Positions 1 to 7,359 of a stretch of DNA of 14,744 bases are shown in pieces. The notes below the pieces were generated by a model. That model made no database searches, was not told the origin of the DNA, and was given only the letters and a program-made list of their open reading frames with translations. Positions within the stretch are counted from its first letter, which is position 1, and every line of letters starts with the position of its first letter. Position numbers and translations under genes: made by a program. The DNA comes from Helicobacteraceae bacterium (GTDB taxonomy: Bacteria > Campylobacterota > Campylobacteria > Campylobacterales > SZUA-545): positions 1-14,744 of the forward strand of contig JAISOU010000035.1 of assembly GCA_031275395.1 (NCBI GenBank), in the 5' to 3' direction.

Positions 1-1168
1 CCTCCTCAACTGCTGTTACGCTTAGACCCGATTTTGAGGGGATTGAAACTCGTTTTTGATCGCGTTAAAAGTATTGTTATAGTCGTTACGCTTAGACCCG
101 ATTTTGAGGGGATTGAAACACAACAGCCCCGATCTTAATCAAGGGGGCGGGAGTTACGCTTAGACCCGATTTTGAGGGGATTGAAACCGCTTATGTTATT
201 ATTCATTTCAAACTCCTTTTTGGTTACGCTTAGACCCGATTTTGAGGGGATTGAAACCCTAATCGCCGCCCTGTTTAGCGCCTGCTCCGCGCGGTTACGC
301 TTAGACCCGATTTTGAGGGGATTGAAACATCAACCTCTACTCGCATTTTATCCTCCTTTTGAGTTACGCTTAGACCCGATTTTGAGGGGATTGAAACTCT
401 TCACAGTGATCACCTCCATGACCATTCGCCGTTACACTTAGACCCGATTTTGAGGGGATTGAAACCTAGCTACGAAGCGGGGGACGTCGCGCCGCTAATA
501 GAGTTACACTTAGACCCGATTTTGAGGGGATTGAAACCTGTGGCTGCATAATCGCCAATGCCGTAGTTGGAGAAGGTTATACTTAGACCCGATTTTGAGG
601 GGATTGAAACATCCTCTGTTTTCTTAACGGGGATTACTTCAAGGTTACACTTAGACCCGATTTTGAGGGGATTGAAACTAAGATTGCCCCTCCTTAAGAG
701 GCATAAATTTGTGTTACACTTAGACCCGATTTTGAGGGGATTGAAACGTATTCGGCCTCGCAATAATACTCGCCGTTAAAGTTACACTTAGACCCGATTT
801 TGAGGGGATTGAAACGCCGCGCTCATAAACGAGTCCACGCAGGTTTTGGAGGGTTACACTTAGACCCGATTTTGAGGGGATTGAAACCTTACATAGGTCA
901 ATTTATCCACATAATTTTTAGTTACACTTAGACCCGATTTTGAGGGGATTGAAACAAGCTAGGGTTACTCTTTGTAACCACACCATCTCCATCGTTACAC
1001 TTAGACCCGATTTTGAGGGGATTGAAACTTTTAATTCTCGCTTGGTCGCGGTTGTCGATCAAGGTTACACTTAGACCCGATTTTGAGGGGATTGAGACTC
1101 CCCGCCTTCTTTGTTGATAAATCTGAACTCGGGTTACACTTAGACCCGATTTTGAGGGGATTTAGAAC
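1..1168 (+). CRISPR. CRISPR array, 17 repeats, leader-distal end
   Basis: Seventeen copies of a 35-nt repeat begin at 15, 85, 153, 223, 294, 363, 431, 503, 576, 644, 713, 781, 853, 921, 994, 1064 and 1133. They enclose 16 unique spacers of 33-38 nt. Bases 1-14 are the end of a further spacer, so the array continues to the left. The repeat starts GTTACRCTTAGACCCG and ends GGGGATTGAAAC. The terminal ATTGAAAC is the usual 8-nt crRNA 5' handle of class 1 (type I or III) systems, so crRNAs should read left to right with the leader outside the window. Consistent with this, the two rightmost repeats decay: repeat 16 ends ATTGAGAC, and repeat 17 (1133-1168) ends ATTTAGAAC with an extra base. Repeat position 6 is G in the first six copies and A in the other eleven; repeat 9 also has T at position 5. 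No cas genes are visible, so the subtype is open. The array itself is certain. Confidence 0.99.
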
Positions 1169-1217
1169 AAGGCGGGAATCCAAATACGGCGTAGCGCCCG
1201 CTTCGCGGGAATGATGA
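1169..1217. repeat. Palindromic repeat-like element beside the CRISPR end
   Basis: Immediately after the last CRISPR repeat lies a stretch with GCGGGAAT at 1172-1179 and again at 1205-1212. The second copy is part of a perfect hairpin, CCCGC-TTC-GCGGG (1197-1209), followed by AATGATGAG. This resembles the dispersed palindromes of the ATTCCCGCGAAAGCGGGAATCC kind found between genes in many Proteobacteria, here with extra bases between the halves. No coding potential is seen. It may be a remnant intergenic repeat; neither strand has the U-run of a terminator at this hairpin. Confidence 0.4.
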
Positions 1218-1248
1218 GAATGTATGCAGGAATAACTGGGTGCTTGCG

Positions 1249-1263
1249 AAAAGCCGCGCTTTT
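1249..1263 (-). terminator. Candidate terminator of the ctpA-pur operon
   Basis: A perfect 6-bp stem AAAAGC/GCTTTT with a 3-nt loop lies 16 bp beyond the stop codon of the last operon gene. Read on the minus strand it ends GGCTTTTCGCAAGC, so only four U residues follow the G/C part. It is placed correctly for an intrinsic terminator but is weak, because half of the stem is A:T. Nearly the same sequence occurs in the terminator at 13843-13862. Confidence 0.45.
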
Positions 1264-1278
1264 ATCGTCGTTTTGCGA

Positions 1279-2358
1279 TTATTGCGTTTCTTCTTTTTTT
1301 ACCCAGCCGATTTTTGCCTCGGGTAATAAGACTTTGATATATTCGGCGTTTACTTTAAGAATCTTCGCCTGCGTAGGGCGTTCGGTGATATAAAAAAGCG
1401 TGCTTGTAGCGGTGGGCAAGAGCCTAATCTGCGCGCCCGTTTTGATCGTTAATTCCTCTTCGCGCAAAGCGAGCCAAAATATAACGGCGATCGCTACGAT
1501 CGCTACGCCTAAAAAGATCAATTTTCGCGTTTTGATCGATACGACGATTAGCGTCAAAGAAACGATCGATAAGAGCAAAACGTTTAGCCAAGGAAAAGAT
1601 CGTTTGTTGGGGTTGATCTCTAAATTGGTTTCGCCTCTAACCTCTATGCCGCTAAGATCGAGTTTCAGCGCGATTCTTTTAAAGTCGCCGCTGGAAGGGT
1701 TGAAGTAGTTAAAATCTATTTCGTCTAACGTGGGCGAAACGATCGCGTGGTAGAGGATTCGCGTCGTAGGCAATTTGCGATCGTTCGAGTCGATTCCTTG
1801 CTCTTGCGCGATCGCGCCTAGCGAAAAGCTATCCAAATTGGATAATTCGCCTTTAATCTCCATAGCCAGAATATTCTGCGTGTCGCTATAGCGTTCGACC
1901 TTATAGGCTAAAACCTCCAAGTTTTCGGCGATCACGCCGCAAAACTGCGGATTTACGCTAAGTTTAGTCGCGCCGGCCTTGATAGGCGCGACGCTCTCTA
2001 CGTCGCTCTGCCCGTCTAGAAGCGTAATCTCCGCTTCAACCTGCGGAAAGGCGATTCTAGGCGCGACAATCTGATAATACATCGTCAAGCGACGGCGATT
2101 TTCATCTACGCGAAGCCAGCGCGGTTCGCCGCTAACGCGCTTGATTCCCGTGCCGTTATCGTCGCCGCCAATCCTCGTTTCGAGCCGCTCGTAGTAGCGC
2201 TCGGTAATTGTCGCGTTATAGACGACGGGGATCACCTGCCCCACATATAGCGCGTTTGGCAACGGCTCGCTGGACAGATAGAGAACTTTCGGCGCGAGAA
2301 ACCTTTCTTCGGCAAAGAGCGAAAAGGCAAAAACAAAAACAAACGATAATAGACGCAA
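1279..2358 (-). CDS. Periplasmic membrane-anchored protein, BatD-like with SH3-like tail
   Basis: Protein of 359 residues, last gene of the ctpA-purCSQ operon. I see an N-terminal signal peptide (about residues 1-16, FVFVFAFSLFA), then a long beta-rich region (about 20-250). Two adjacent hydrophobic segments follow (about 256-275 and 279-298), and a C-terminal segment of about 55 residues (about 302-356: IRLLPTATS...GWVKKEE) looks like a bacterial SH3 domain. With two membrane passes the SH3-like tail would lie back in the periplasm. The position directly after purQ matches that of the uncharacterised periplasmic protein Cj0515 in Campylobacter jejuni. The beta-rich part recalls BatD/oxygen-tolerance proteins, but this is a weak resemblance and the function is unknown. 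The start is a TTG one base after the purQ stop; GGAG inside the end of purQ sits 7 nt upstream of it and supports this choice. Cotranscription with purQ is very likely. Confidence 0.85.
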   Translation of the reverse strand: MRLLSFVFVFAFSLFAEERFLAPKVLYLSSEPLPNALYVGQVIPVVYNATITERYYERLETRIGGDDNGTGIKRVSGEPRWLRVDENRRRLTMYYQIVAPRIAFPQVEAEITLLDGQSDVESVAPIKAGATKLSVNPQFCGVIAENLEVLAYKVERYSDTQNILAMEIKGELSNLDSFSLGAIAQEQGIDSNDRKLPTTRILYHAIVSPTLDEIDFNYFNPSSGDFKRIALKLDLSGIEVRGETNLEINPNKRSFPWLNVLLLSIVSLTLIVVSIKTRKLIFLGVAIVAIAVIFWLALREEELTIKTGAQIRLLPTATSTLFYITERPTQAKILKVNAEYIKVLLPEAKIGWVKKEETQ

Positions 2359-2359
2359 A

Positions 2360-3037
2360 TTAAAACTCCAACACGCTTTTGATTAACGTTAGTCCGTCCG
2401 CGCTCTCCGACAAAAGAGGGTTTGCGGCGCGTTCGGGGTGAGGCATAAGGGCAAAAACGTTTTTGTCTTTATTGGAAATAGCGGCGATATTGTCGATCGA
2501 GCCGTTGATATTTAGGCTTTTGCCCTCTTTGTCGCAGTAGGTAAGCGCGACCTGATCGTCGTCGTAAAGCGCCTTTAATCCGTCCGGATCGATATAGTAA
2601 GCGCCTTCGGCGTGCGCGATCGGCATAGAAACGATCTGCGATTCCTTAAACTTGCTCAAAAATGGATTGTTCGCGGACGATACCTTCAAATGAACGTAGC
2701 GGCTAATAAAACGGCGGCTTTCGTTTCTTAACATCGCGCCCGGAAGCAAGAACGCCTCCAACAATATCTGAAAGCCGTTGCATATTCCCAAAATCCGTCC
2801 GCCGCCTTTGGCGAACGACGCGACCGATTTCATAATCGGCGCAAAACGGGCGATCGCGCCGCAACGCAGATAATCGCCGTAGCTAAAGCCGCCCGCGATA
2901 ACGACCAGATCGGTTTTTTGGGGCAGATCGGTTTCGTCGTGGCGAACGATCAGACATTTTGCTCCCGCTCTCTCAAACGCGCGCGCCGTATCGCGTTCGC
3001 AATTGGTGCCCGGAAACAAGATAATAGAAGCCGTCAT
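2360..3037 (-). CDS. purQ: Phosphoribosylformylglycinamidine synthase, glutaminase subunit
   Basis: PurQ, 225 residues, the usual length. It is the class I glutamine amidotransferase subunit of FGAM synthase (step four of IMP synthesis), hydrolysing glutamine and passing ammonia to PurL with PurS as the third subunit. The catalytic triad is visible: Cys86 in GICNGFQIL, and His200 and Glu202 in MPHPERA. Other family motifs are FPGTNCERD (8-16), GGFSYGDYLRCGA (49-61) and PIAHAEGAY (139-147). The ATG overlaps the purS stop by 4 nt (ATGA), which implies translational coupling. There is no strong Shine-Dalgarno, only GAG a few bases upstream. PurL is not in the window. Identification is secure. 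Confidence 0.97.
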   Translation of the reverse strand: MTASIILFPGTNCERDTARAFERAGAKCLIVRHDETDLPQKTDLVVIAGGFSYGDYLRCGAIARFAPIMKSVASFAKGGGRILGICNGFQILLEAFLLPGAMLRNESRRFISRYVHLKVSSANNPFLSKFKESQIVSMPIAHAEGAYYIDPDGLKALYDDDQVALTYCDKEGKSLNINGSIDNIAAISNKDKNVFALMPHPERAANPLLSESADGLTLIKSVLEF

Positions 3038-3276
3038 GGCTCGATCTCGATCGAGTAGTCTTCGATCACGGCGTTTACAAGCGCCTCTTTTGCCATTTTT
3101 TCGGCTTCTTCTTCGGCTTCCTGCATCGTTTTCGCCGCGATTTTCAAAACAATCCGCTTGCCTATGCGAACCTCGCCGACGTTAGAAAAGCCGAGCGTTT
3201 CCAAAGCGTGCAAAGTGGCTTTGCCCTGCGGGTCTAAAATGCCCTCTTTTAGAAAAACGTTGATGATCGCCTTCAA
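3034..3276 (-). CDS. purS: Phosphoribosylformylglycinamidine synthase subunit PurS
   Basis: PurS, 80 residues, a small subunit that bridges PurQ and PurL in the three-part FGAM synthase of bacteria lacking the long fused PurL. Family features are the N-terminal strand [19 protein letters not shown], the HALETLGF helix start (24-31), GEVRIGKRI (34-42) and an acidic C-terminal helix ending VIEDYSIEI. The start is TTG at 3276, overlapping the purC stop by 4 nt (TTGA). GGAG lies about 8 nt upstream inside the end of purC, and no ATG in the frame would give a complete N-terminus, so the TTG is well supported. Stoichiometry is probably set by overlap coupling with purC and purQ. Confidence 0.95.
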   Translation of the reverse strand: MKAIINVFLKEGILDPQGKATLHALETLGFSNVGEVRIGKRIVLKIAAKTMQEAEEEAEKMAKEALVNAVIEDYSIEIEP

Positions 3277-4001
3277 TTCAAAGCTCCTAATATGCGTTTT
3301 AGCACCTCTTCATAGGCGCTTTTCACGTCGCCCAAATCTTGGCGAAAGCGATCCTTGTCCAGTTTTTCGCCGCTAGTAGCGTCCCAAAAGCGACAGCTAT
3401 CGGGGCTAATCTCGTCGGCAAGTAGGATCGCTCCGTTTCGATCGCGTCCAAACTCTACCTTAAAGTCGATCAGCCGTAATTTGATCGACTCAAAAAACGG
3501 CAGCAAAACGGAGTTGATCTTCCGCGCAAGCTCTTTAAGCGTTTTTAGCTCGTTGTCGCTTGCGAGTTTCATCAAAATCGCGTGTTCGTCGCTTAAGATC
3601 GGATCGCCCAGATCGTCGTTTTTGTAGTAAAACTCGACAAGACTAAACGCCAGTTTTGTCCCCTCTTCAATCCCAAGTCGTTTTGTAAGACTTCCCGTCG
3701 CTACGTTGCGAACGACTACCTCGATTGGGATAATTTGGGTCTTTTTGATCAGATGATTCGTCGAATCAAGCGTTTTGACAAGGTGCGTCGCTATGCCGTT
3801 CTTTTCCAACAAACCAAAAAGTTTCGCGCTGATTGCGGCGTTTAACGCGCCCTTGCCGCTCTCTTGCGATCTCTTTTGGGCGTTAAAAGCGGTTAGATCG
3901 TCCTTAAACTCCGCGATCAAGAGATCGCCGTTCTCCACGGCAAATAGCTTTTTACCTTTGCCCTCGTAAATTAACTCTTTTTTCTCCAACTTATTTTCCA
4001 C
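3273..4001 (-). CDS. purC: SAICAR synthase (purine biosynthesis)
   Basis: Phosphoribosylaminoimidazole-succinocarboxamide synthase, 242 residues. It joins CAIR and aspartate with ATP hydrolysis in the cytoplasm. The glycine-rich ATP loop YEGKGKKLF is at 12-20, [14 protein letters not shown] at 91-104, DPILSDEH at 133-140, [11 protein letters not shown] at 177-187 and [12 protein letters not shown] at 196-207. All are hallmark motifs, and the length is normal for the short bacterial form. The start is GTG, four bases after the stop of the upstream protease gene. The upstream bases are A-rich with no good Shine-Dalgarno, so reinitiation after the protease is likely. It overlaps purS by 4 nt. 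Confidence 0.97.
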   Translation of the reverse strand: MENKLEKKELIYEGKGKKLFAVENGDLLIAEFKDDLTAFNAQKRSQESGKGALNAAISAKLFGLLEKNGIATHLVKTLDSTNHLIKKTQIIPIEVVVRNVATGSLTKRLGIEEGTKLAFSLVEFYYKNDDLGDPILSDEHAILMKLASDNELKTLKELARKINSVLLPFFESIKLRLIDFKVEFGRDRNGAILLADEISPDSCRFWDATSGEKLDKDRFRQDLGDVKSAYEEVLKRILGALN

Positions 4002-4005
4002 GCTT

Positions 4006-5310
4006 TTATTTTTTCAGTACGATCAGCCCGCGCAAAATGCCAAGCGCGGTTTTTAACTGATAGTCGTTGTTTAACTGCGTTTCGGCGATCACGTTTGGAT
4101 CGGCTTTTGGCTTTTCTTCGCCCGTCGTCCCATTCGCCGCGTTAAGTTGCGCCTCTAAATGCCCTTTTAACTGCGACTCTTTAACCTCGTATTCGCTTTC
4201 GATCTCTTTGAAGCTAATGCGTTTAACCTCTACGTCCGGAACGATTCCCATAGCTTGAATACTTCGACCGCTAGGCAGATAGTAGCGGGCGATCGTAAGG
4301 CGAATCGCGTCGCTCTCGCCCGTATCTCTAAGCGGCATAACGACCTGAACGCTTCCTTTGCCGAAGGTTTTTTCGCCTACGATCACGGCGCGGCGGTGAT
4401 CCTGCAAACTGCCCGCGACGATCTCGCTGGCGCTGGCGCTGCCGCCATTGACCAGAACGACCATCGGGATATTGGTTAGAGTTCCGTTTTTACTCGCGGT
4501 AATGACCCTATTTTCGCTTTCGACGCGCCCTTTTTGCGAAACGATCACGCCCTTATCGACAAATATATCCGTCGCTTCTACCGCCTGATCCATCAAGCCG
4601 CCCGCGTTATTGCGCAGATCGAGGATAATGCCCTTAAACTCGCCTTTGCGGGCGTTAATTTCGCGTTTAAGCGACGCGGCTACGTTTTTATCAAAACTGA
4701 CGATTCGCAGATATAAAACGTCGTCGCCGTAGGTTTTGGCGTAAACCGATTGCACTTTAATAATCGCTCTGACGATCGGCGCTTCAAACGGGCGTTCGCG
4801 CCCTTTTCTTATAATCGTCAGCGTAACTTTCGTCCCCGGTTTGCCGCGCATCAGACCGACCGCGTCGTCGATATTCATACCGATCGTGCTTTTATCGTCG
4901 ATCTTTAGGATAATATCGCCGCTTTCAATGCCCGCCGCGTCCGCCGGAGTGCCCTCGATAGGCGACTCTACGGTTAGCGCGCCGTCGCGCATACTGACGG
5001 TGATCCCAAGCCCGCCGAACTCGCCTTGCATTTTGATGTTCATCTCTTGATACTGCTTGCCTTCGATATAGCCCGAATGAGCGTCAAGGTTGGAAAGCAT
5101 GCCGTCCATAGCTTTTTGAAGCGCCGTATCGATGTCGATCGGATCGACGTAGTACTTTTCGACGATATCGACGACCTTCAAAAACTTGTCGATGGCTTTT
5201 CGACGATCGGAGTAGGCGTTTTCGTTTTTCGCCTCCAACGTAGTGTAAAACCCGAAGGCGACGCTAAGAATAAACGCGAAGGATACCAACGCAATTAGCC
5301 GTTGTTTCAT
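4006..5310 (-). CDS. ctpA: Carboxyl-terminal processing protease (S41 family)
   Basis: Periplasmic serine protease of 434 residues, first gene of the operon with purC, purS and purQ. It begins with a signal peptide or uncleaved membrane anchor (residues 4-22, [19 protein letters not shown]). A helical N-terminal region follows, then a PDZ domain (about 95-180, GGLGITV...GDIILKIDD), then the S41 core. The Ser/Lys dyad is visible: the serine in GGSASASEI (Ser293 by alignment with known members) and Lys318 in [11 protein letters not shown], 25 residues later, the spacing of the Prc and D1P enzymes. The C-terminal tail (about 365-434) is charged and variable. Members trim C-termini of periplasmic or cell-wall proteins; the substrate here is unknown. 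ATG start with GGAG 5 nt upstream. The pairing with purC is a conserved order in Campylobacter with no obvious functional link. Confidence 0.93.
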   Translation of the reverse strand: MKQRLIALVSFAFILSVAFGFYTTLEAKNENAYSDRRKAIDKFLKVVDIVEKYYVDPIDIDTALQKAMDGMLSNLDAHSGYIEGKQYQEMNIKMQGEFGGLGITVSMRDGALTVESPIEGTPADAAGIESGDIILKIDDKSTIGMNIDDAVGLMRGKPGTKVTLTIIRKGRERPFEAPIVRAIIKVQSVYAKTYGDDVLYLRIVSFDKNVAASLKREINARKGEFKGIILDLRNNAGGLMDQAVEATDIFVDKGVIVSQKGRVESENRVITASKNGTLTNIPMVVLVNGGSASASEIVAGSLQDHRRAVIVGEKTFGKGSVQVVMPLRDTGESDAIRLTIARYYLPSGRSIQAMGIVPDVEVKRISFKEIESEYEVKESQLKGHLEAQLNAANGTTGEEKPKADPNVIAETQLNNDYQLKTALGILRGLIVLKK

Positions 5311-5342
5311 TAAAGCTCCATTTTTTGGAAAGAAAGTAGGAT

Positions 5343-5348
5343 ATTGTA
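5343..5348 (-). promoter_or_regulatory. Candidate -10 box of the ctpA-purCSQ operon
   Basis: On the minus strand, TACAAT sits 32 bp upstream of the ctpA start. A TTGAAA-like element lies farther upstream than the ideal 17 bp (about 21 bp). An alternative -10, TATAAG, is at 5360-5365. Promoters of Campylobacterota often lack a -35, so this is plausible but weak. The 126-bp gap between divergent ctpA and glgB must contain promoters for both. Confidence 0.3.
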
Positions 5349-5403
5349 GGAAACCGCTTCTTATAGTTCTTTCAATCGACTACTTTTCGCGGTATTTTAG
5401 CGA

Positions 5404-5409
5404 TATAAT
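5404..5409 (+). promoter_or_regulatory. Candidate -10 box of glgB
   Basis: A perfect TATAAT lies 27 bp upstream of the glgB ATG, preceded by T-rich DNA (TACTTTTCGCGGTATTTTAG) without a clear -35. This matches the usual sigma-70 promoter style of Campylobacterota. Transcription would begin near 5416, giving a leader of about 20 nt that includes the GAGGGA ribosome binding site at 5423-5428. Confidence 0.6.
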
Positions 5410-5436
5410 GACAAAAAGGCTAGAGGGATCAAAACG

Positions 5437-7359
5437 ATGGCGTCTGAAAAAACCAAATATGATTTCTCGTTGTGGGGCGAACAGGACTCTTACTACTTCA
5501 AAGACGGGACGCATTACCGCCTCTTTGAAAAGCTCGGCGGGCGCTATCTGACGCTTGGTAAAAAAGCGGGCGTTTATTTTGCCGTATGGTCGCCAAACGC
5601 GAAGTATGTCGGCGTAGTCGGCGATTTTAACGACTACAAAATCGGAGCTAACCCTCTTAAACTGCGCGGCGACGGAAGCGGCGTATGGGAGGGCTTTATC
5701 GCGGGAGTCAAAGAGGGCGATAGCTACAAATACGATATAGAGGCGCAAAGCGGCGCGCGGCAGGAAAAATCCGATCCTTACGGCTTCTATTGGGAAAAAC
5801 CGCCGCATAGCGCGACGAGGGTATTCGATCATAAATACAAATGGCGCGATCAAAAGTGGTTAAAGGCTCGCGGCGCTAAAAACGCGCTGAACGCGCCGAT
5901 GAGCGTATATGAAATGCACCTTGGTTCGTGGCGCTTCAACGCCGAAGAAAACCGCGCGCTAACCTACCGCGAGCTTGCCGAGATACTGCCGAGTTATTTA
6001 ACCGATCAGGGCTTTACGCACGTAGAGTTTTTGCCGCCTACCGAACACCCTTTCGACGGCTCTTGGGGATACCAGTGTATCGGCTATTTCGCGCCAACCT
6101 CGCGCTTTGGAACGCCCGACGACTTTGCCTATCTGATCGACCAACTTCATCAAGCCGAGATAGGCGCGATTATAGATTGGGTTCCTTCGCATTTCGCGGT
6201 CGATATGCACGGATTGGCAAACTTTGACGGTACCAACCTATACGAGCATAAAGATCCGCGTCAGGGGTTTCACCCGCAATGGGGCGCGGCGATCTTTAAT
6301 CACGGGCGCAACGAGGTCAAAGCGTTTCTGATCAGCTCCGCGATCTTTTGGCTTGAGAAGTTTCATATCGACGGTATTCGCGTAGACGCGGTGGCGAGTA
6401 TGCTCTATCTTGATTACGGCAGAAAAGCGGGCGAATGGATTCCAAACGAGTTTGGCGGCAAAGAGAATCTGCAAGCGTCGCGGTTTTTGCAAACGCTAAA
6501 CGCCGTCGTTTATGAAAAGTTTGGCGACTCGGTAACGATCGCCGAAGAAAGCACCTCTTGGTTTGGCGTAACAAAGCCGACCTATTTGGGCGGGCTTGGC
6601 TTTGGGCTTAAATGGAATATGGGCTGGATGCACGACACGCTTAAATACTTTTCGATCGACCCGTTTTTCCGCCGCTATCATCACGATCGGATATCTTTTA
6701 GTATCTGGTACGCGTTTCACGAAAACTTTATGCTCTCGTTAAGCCACGACGAAGTGGTTCATATGAAGGGCAGTTTAATGGGCAGAATGCCCGGCGACGA
6801 ATGGCAAAGATTCGCCAATTTGCGCCTTTTATTTGGCTATATGTTTGCGCACCCGGGCAAAAAACTGATGTTTATGGGTATGGAGTTTGGGCAATACGCC
6901 GAATGGAATTACAAACAGAGCCTAGACTGGCATTTGCTGCAATACGATTTTCACCGCTTTTTACAGAAGTTTATCGCCGATCTAAACCGTTTTTATCGAT
7001 CCGAATCGGCGCTGTTCGAGCGCGATTTTGATCAGGGCGGTTTCGAGTGGATCGATATGCGCGATTCGAGCCAAAGCGTCCTTAGCTTTTTGCGTCGATC
7101 TAGCGCCGGAGAAACCCTGCTCGCCGTTTGCAACTTTACGCCCGTTCCTCGTTACGATTATCGGCTTGGCGTTCCGATCGGGGGCGAATGGATCGAGGTA
7201 TTTAACTCCGACGCGAGCATATACGGCGGAAGCGGCGTAGGCGTTTCAGGAAGCGTTTTTGCGAGCGAATACGGATCGCACGGCAGAGCCTATAGCCTAT
7301 CAATCGCTCTGCCTCCCCTAGCGATCGTAATTTTCAAACCGAGCACTTCGCAGGAATGA
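5437..7359 (+). CDS. glgB: 1,4-alpha-glucan branching enzyme
   Basis: GlgB, 640 residues, cytoplasmic. It cuts an alpha-1,4 glucan chain and reattaches it by an alpha-1,6 bond, building glycogen branches. An N-terminal CBM48 beta-sandwich (about 35-130, containing YFAVWSPNAKYVGVVGDFN) is followed by a GH13 barrel and a C-terminal beta domain (about 540-640). Catalytic motifs: DWVPSHF (247-253), the nucleophile Asp317 in GIRVDAV, the acid/base Glu370 in TIAEES, and Asp438 in SHDEVVH. It is shorter than the roughly 730-residue Escherichia coli form and lacks the extra N-terminal domain, as in many bacteria. ATG with GAGGGA 8 nt upstream. No glgA, glgC or phosphorylase gene is in the window, so glycogen synthesis is inferred from the family alone. 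It is convergent with pgi with no base between the two stop codons. Confidence 0.97.
   Translation: MASEKTKYDFSLWGEQDSYYFKDGTHYRLFEKLGGRYLTLGKKAGVYFAVWSPNAKYVGVVGDFNDYKIGANPLKLRGDGSGVWEGFIAGVKEGDSYKYDIEAQSGARQEKSDPYGFYWEKPPHSATRVFDHKYKWRDQKWLKARGAKNALNAPMSVYEMHLGSWRFNAEENRALTYRELAEILPSYLTDQGFTHVEFLPPTEHPFDGSWGYQCIGYFAPTSRFGTPDDFAYLIDQLHQAEIGAIIDWVPSHFAVDMHGLANFDGTNLYEHKDPRQGFHPQWGAAIFNHGRNEVKAFLISSAIFWLEKFHIDGIRVDAVASMLYLDYGRKAGEWIPNEFGGKENLQASRFLQTLNAVVYEKFGDSVTIAEESTSWFGVTKPTYLGGLGFGLKWNMGWMHDTLKYFSIDPFFRRYHHDRISFSIWYAFHENFMLSLSHDEVVHMKGSLMGRMPGDEWQRFANLRLLFGYMFAHPGKKLMFMGMEFGQYAEWNYKQSLDWHLLQYDFHRFLQKFIADLNRFYRSESALFERDFDQGGFEWIDMRDSSQSVLSFLRRSSAGETLLAVCNFTPVPRYDYRLGVPIGGEWIEVFNSDASIYGGSGVGVSGSVFASEYGSHGRAYSLSIALPPLAIVIFKPSTSQE

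Noticed and set aside
172-779. Open reading frames of 70-97 codons on both strands inside the CRISPR array
   Set aside because: They are translations of the repeats (recurring LDPILRGLK or FNPLKIGSK) with spacer sequence between; no gene is present.
5380-7240. Several open frames on both strands within and beside glgB (for example 5380-5853 minus and 5928-6227 plus)
   Set aside because: They overlap the well-supported glgB, lack ribosome binding sites and domains, and arise from the codon bias of glgB.
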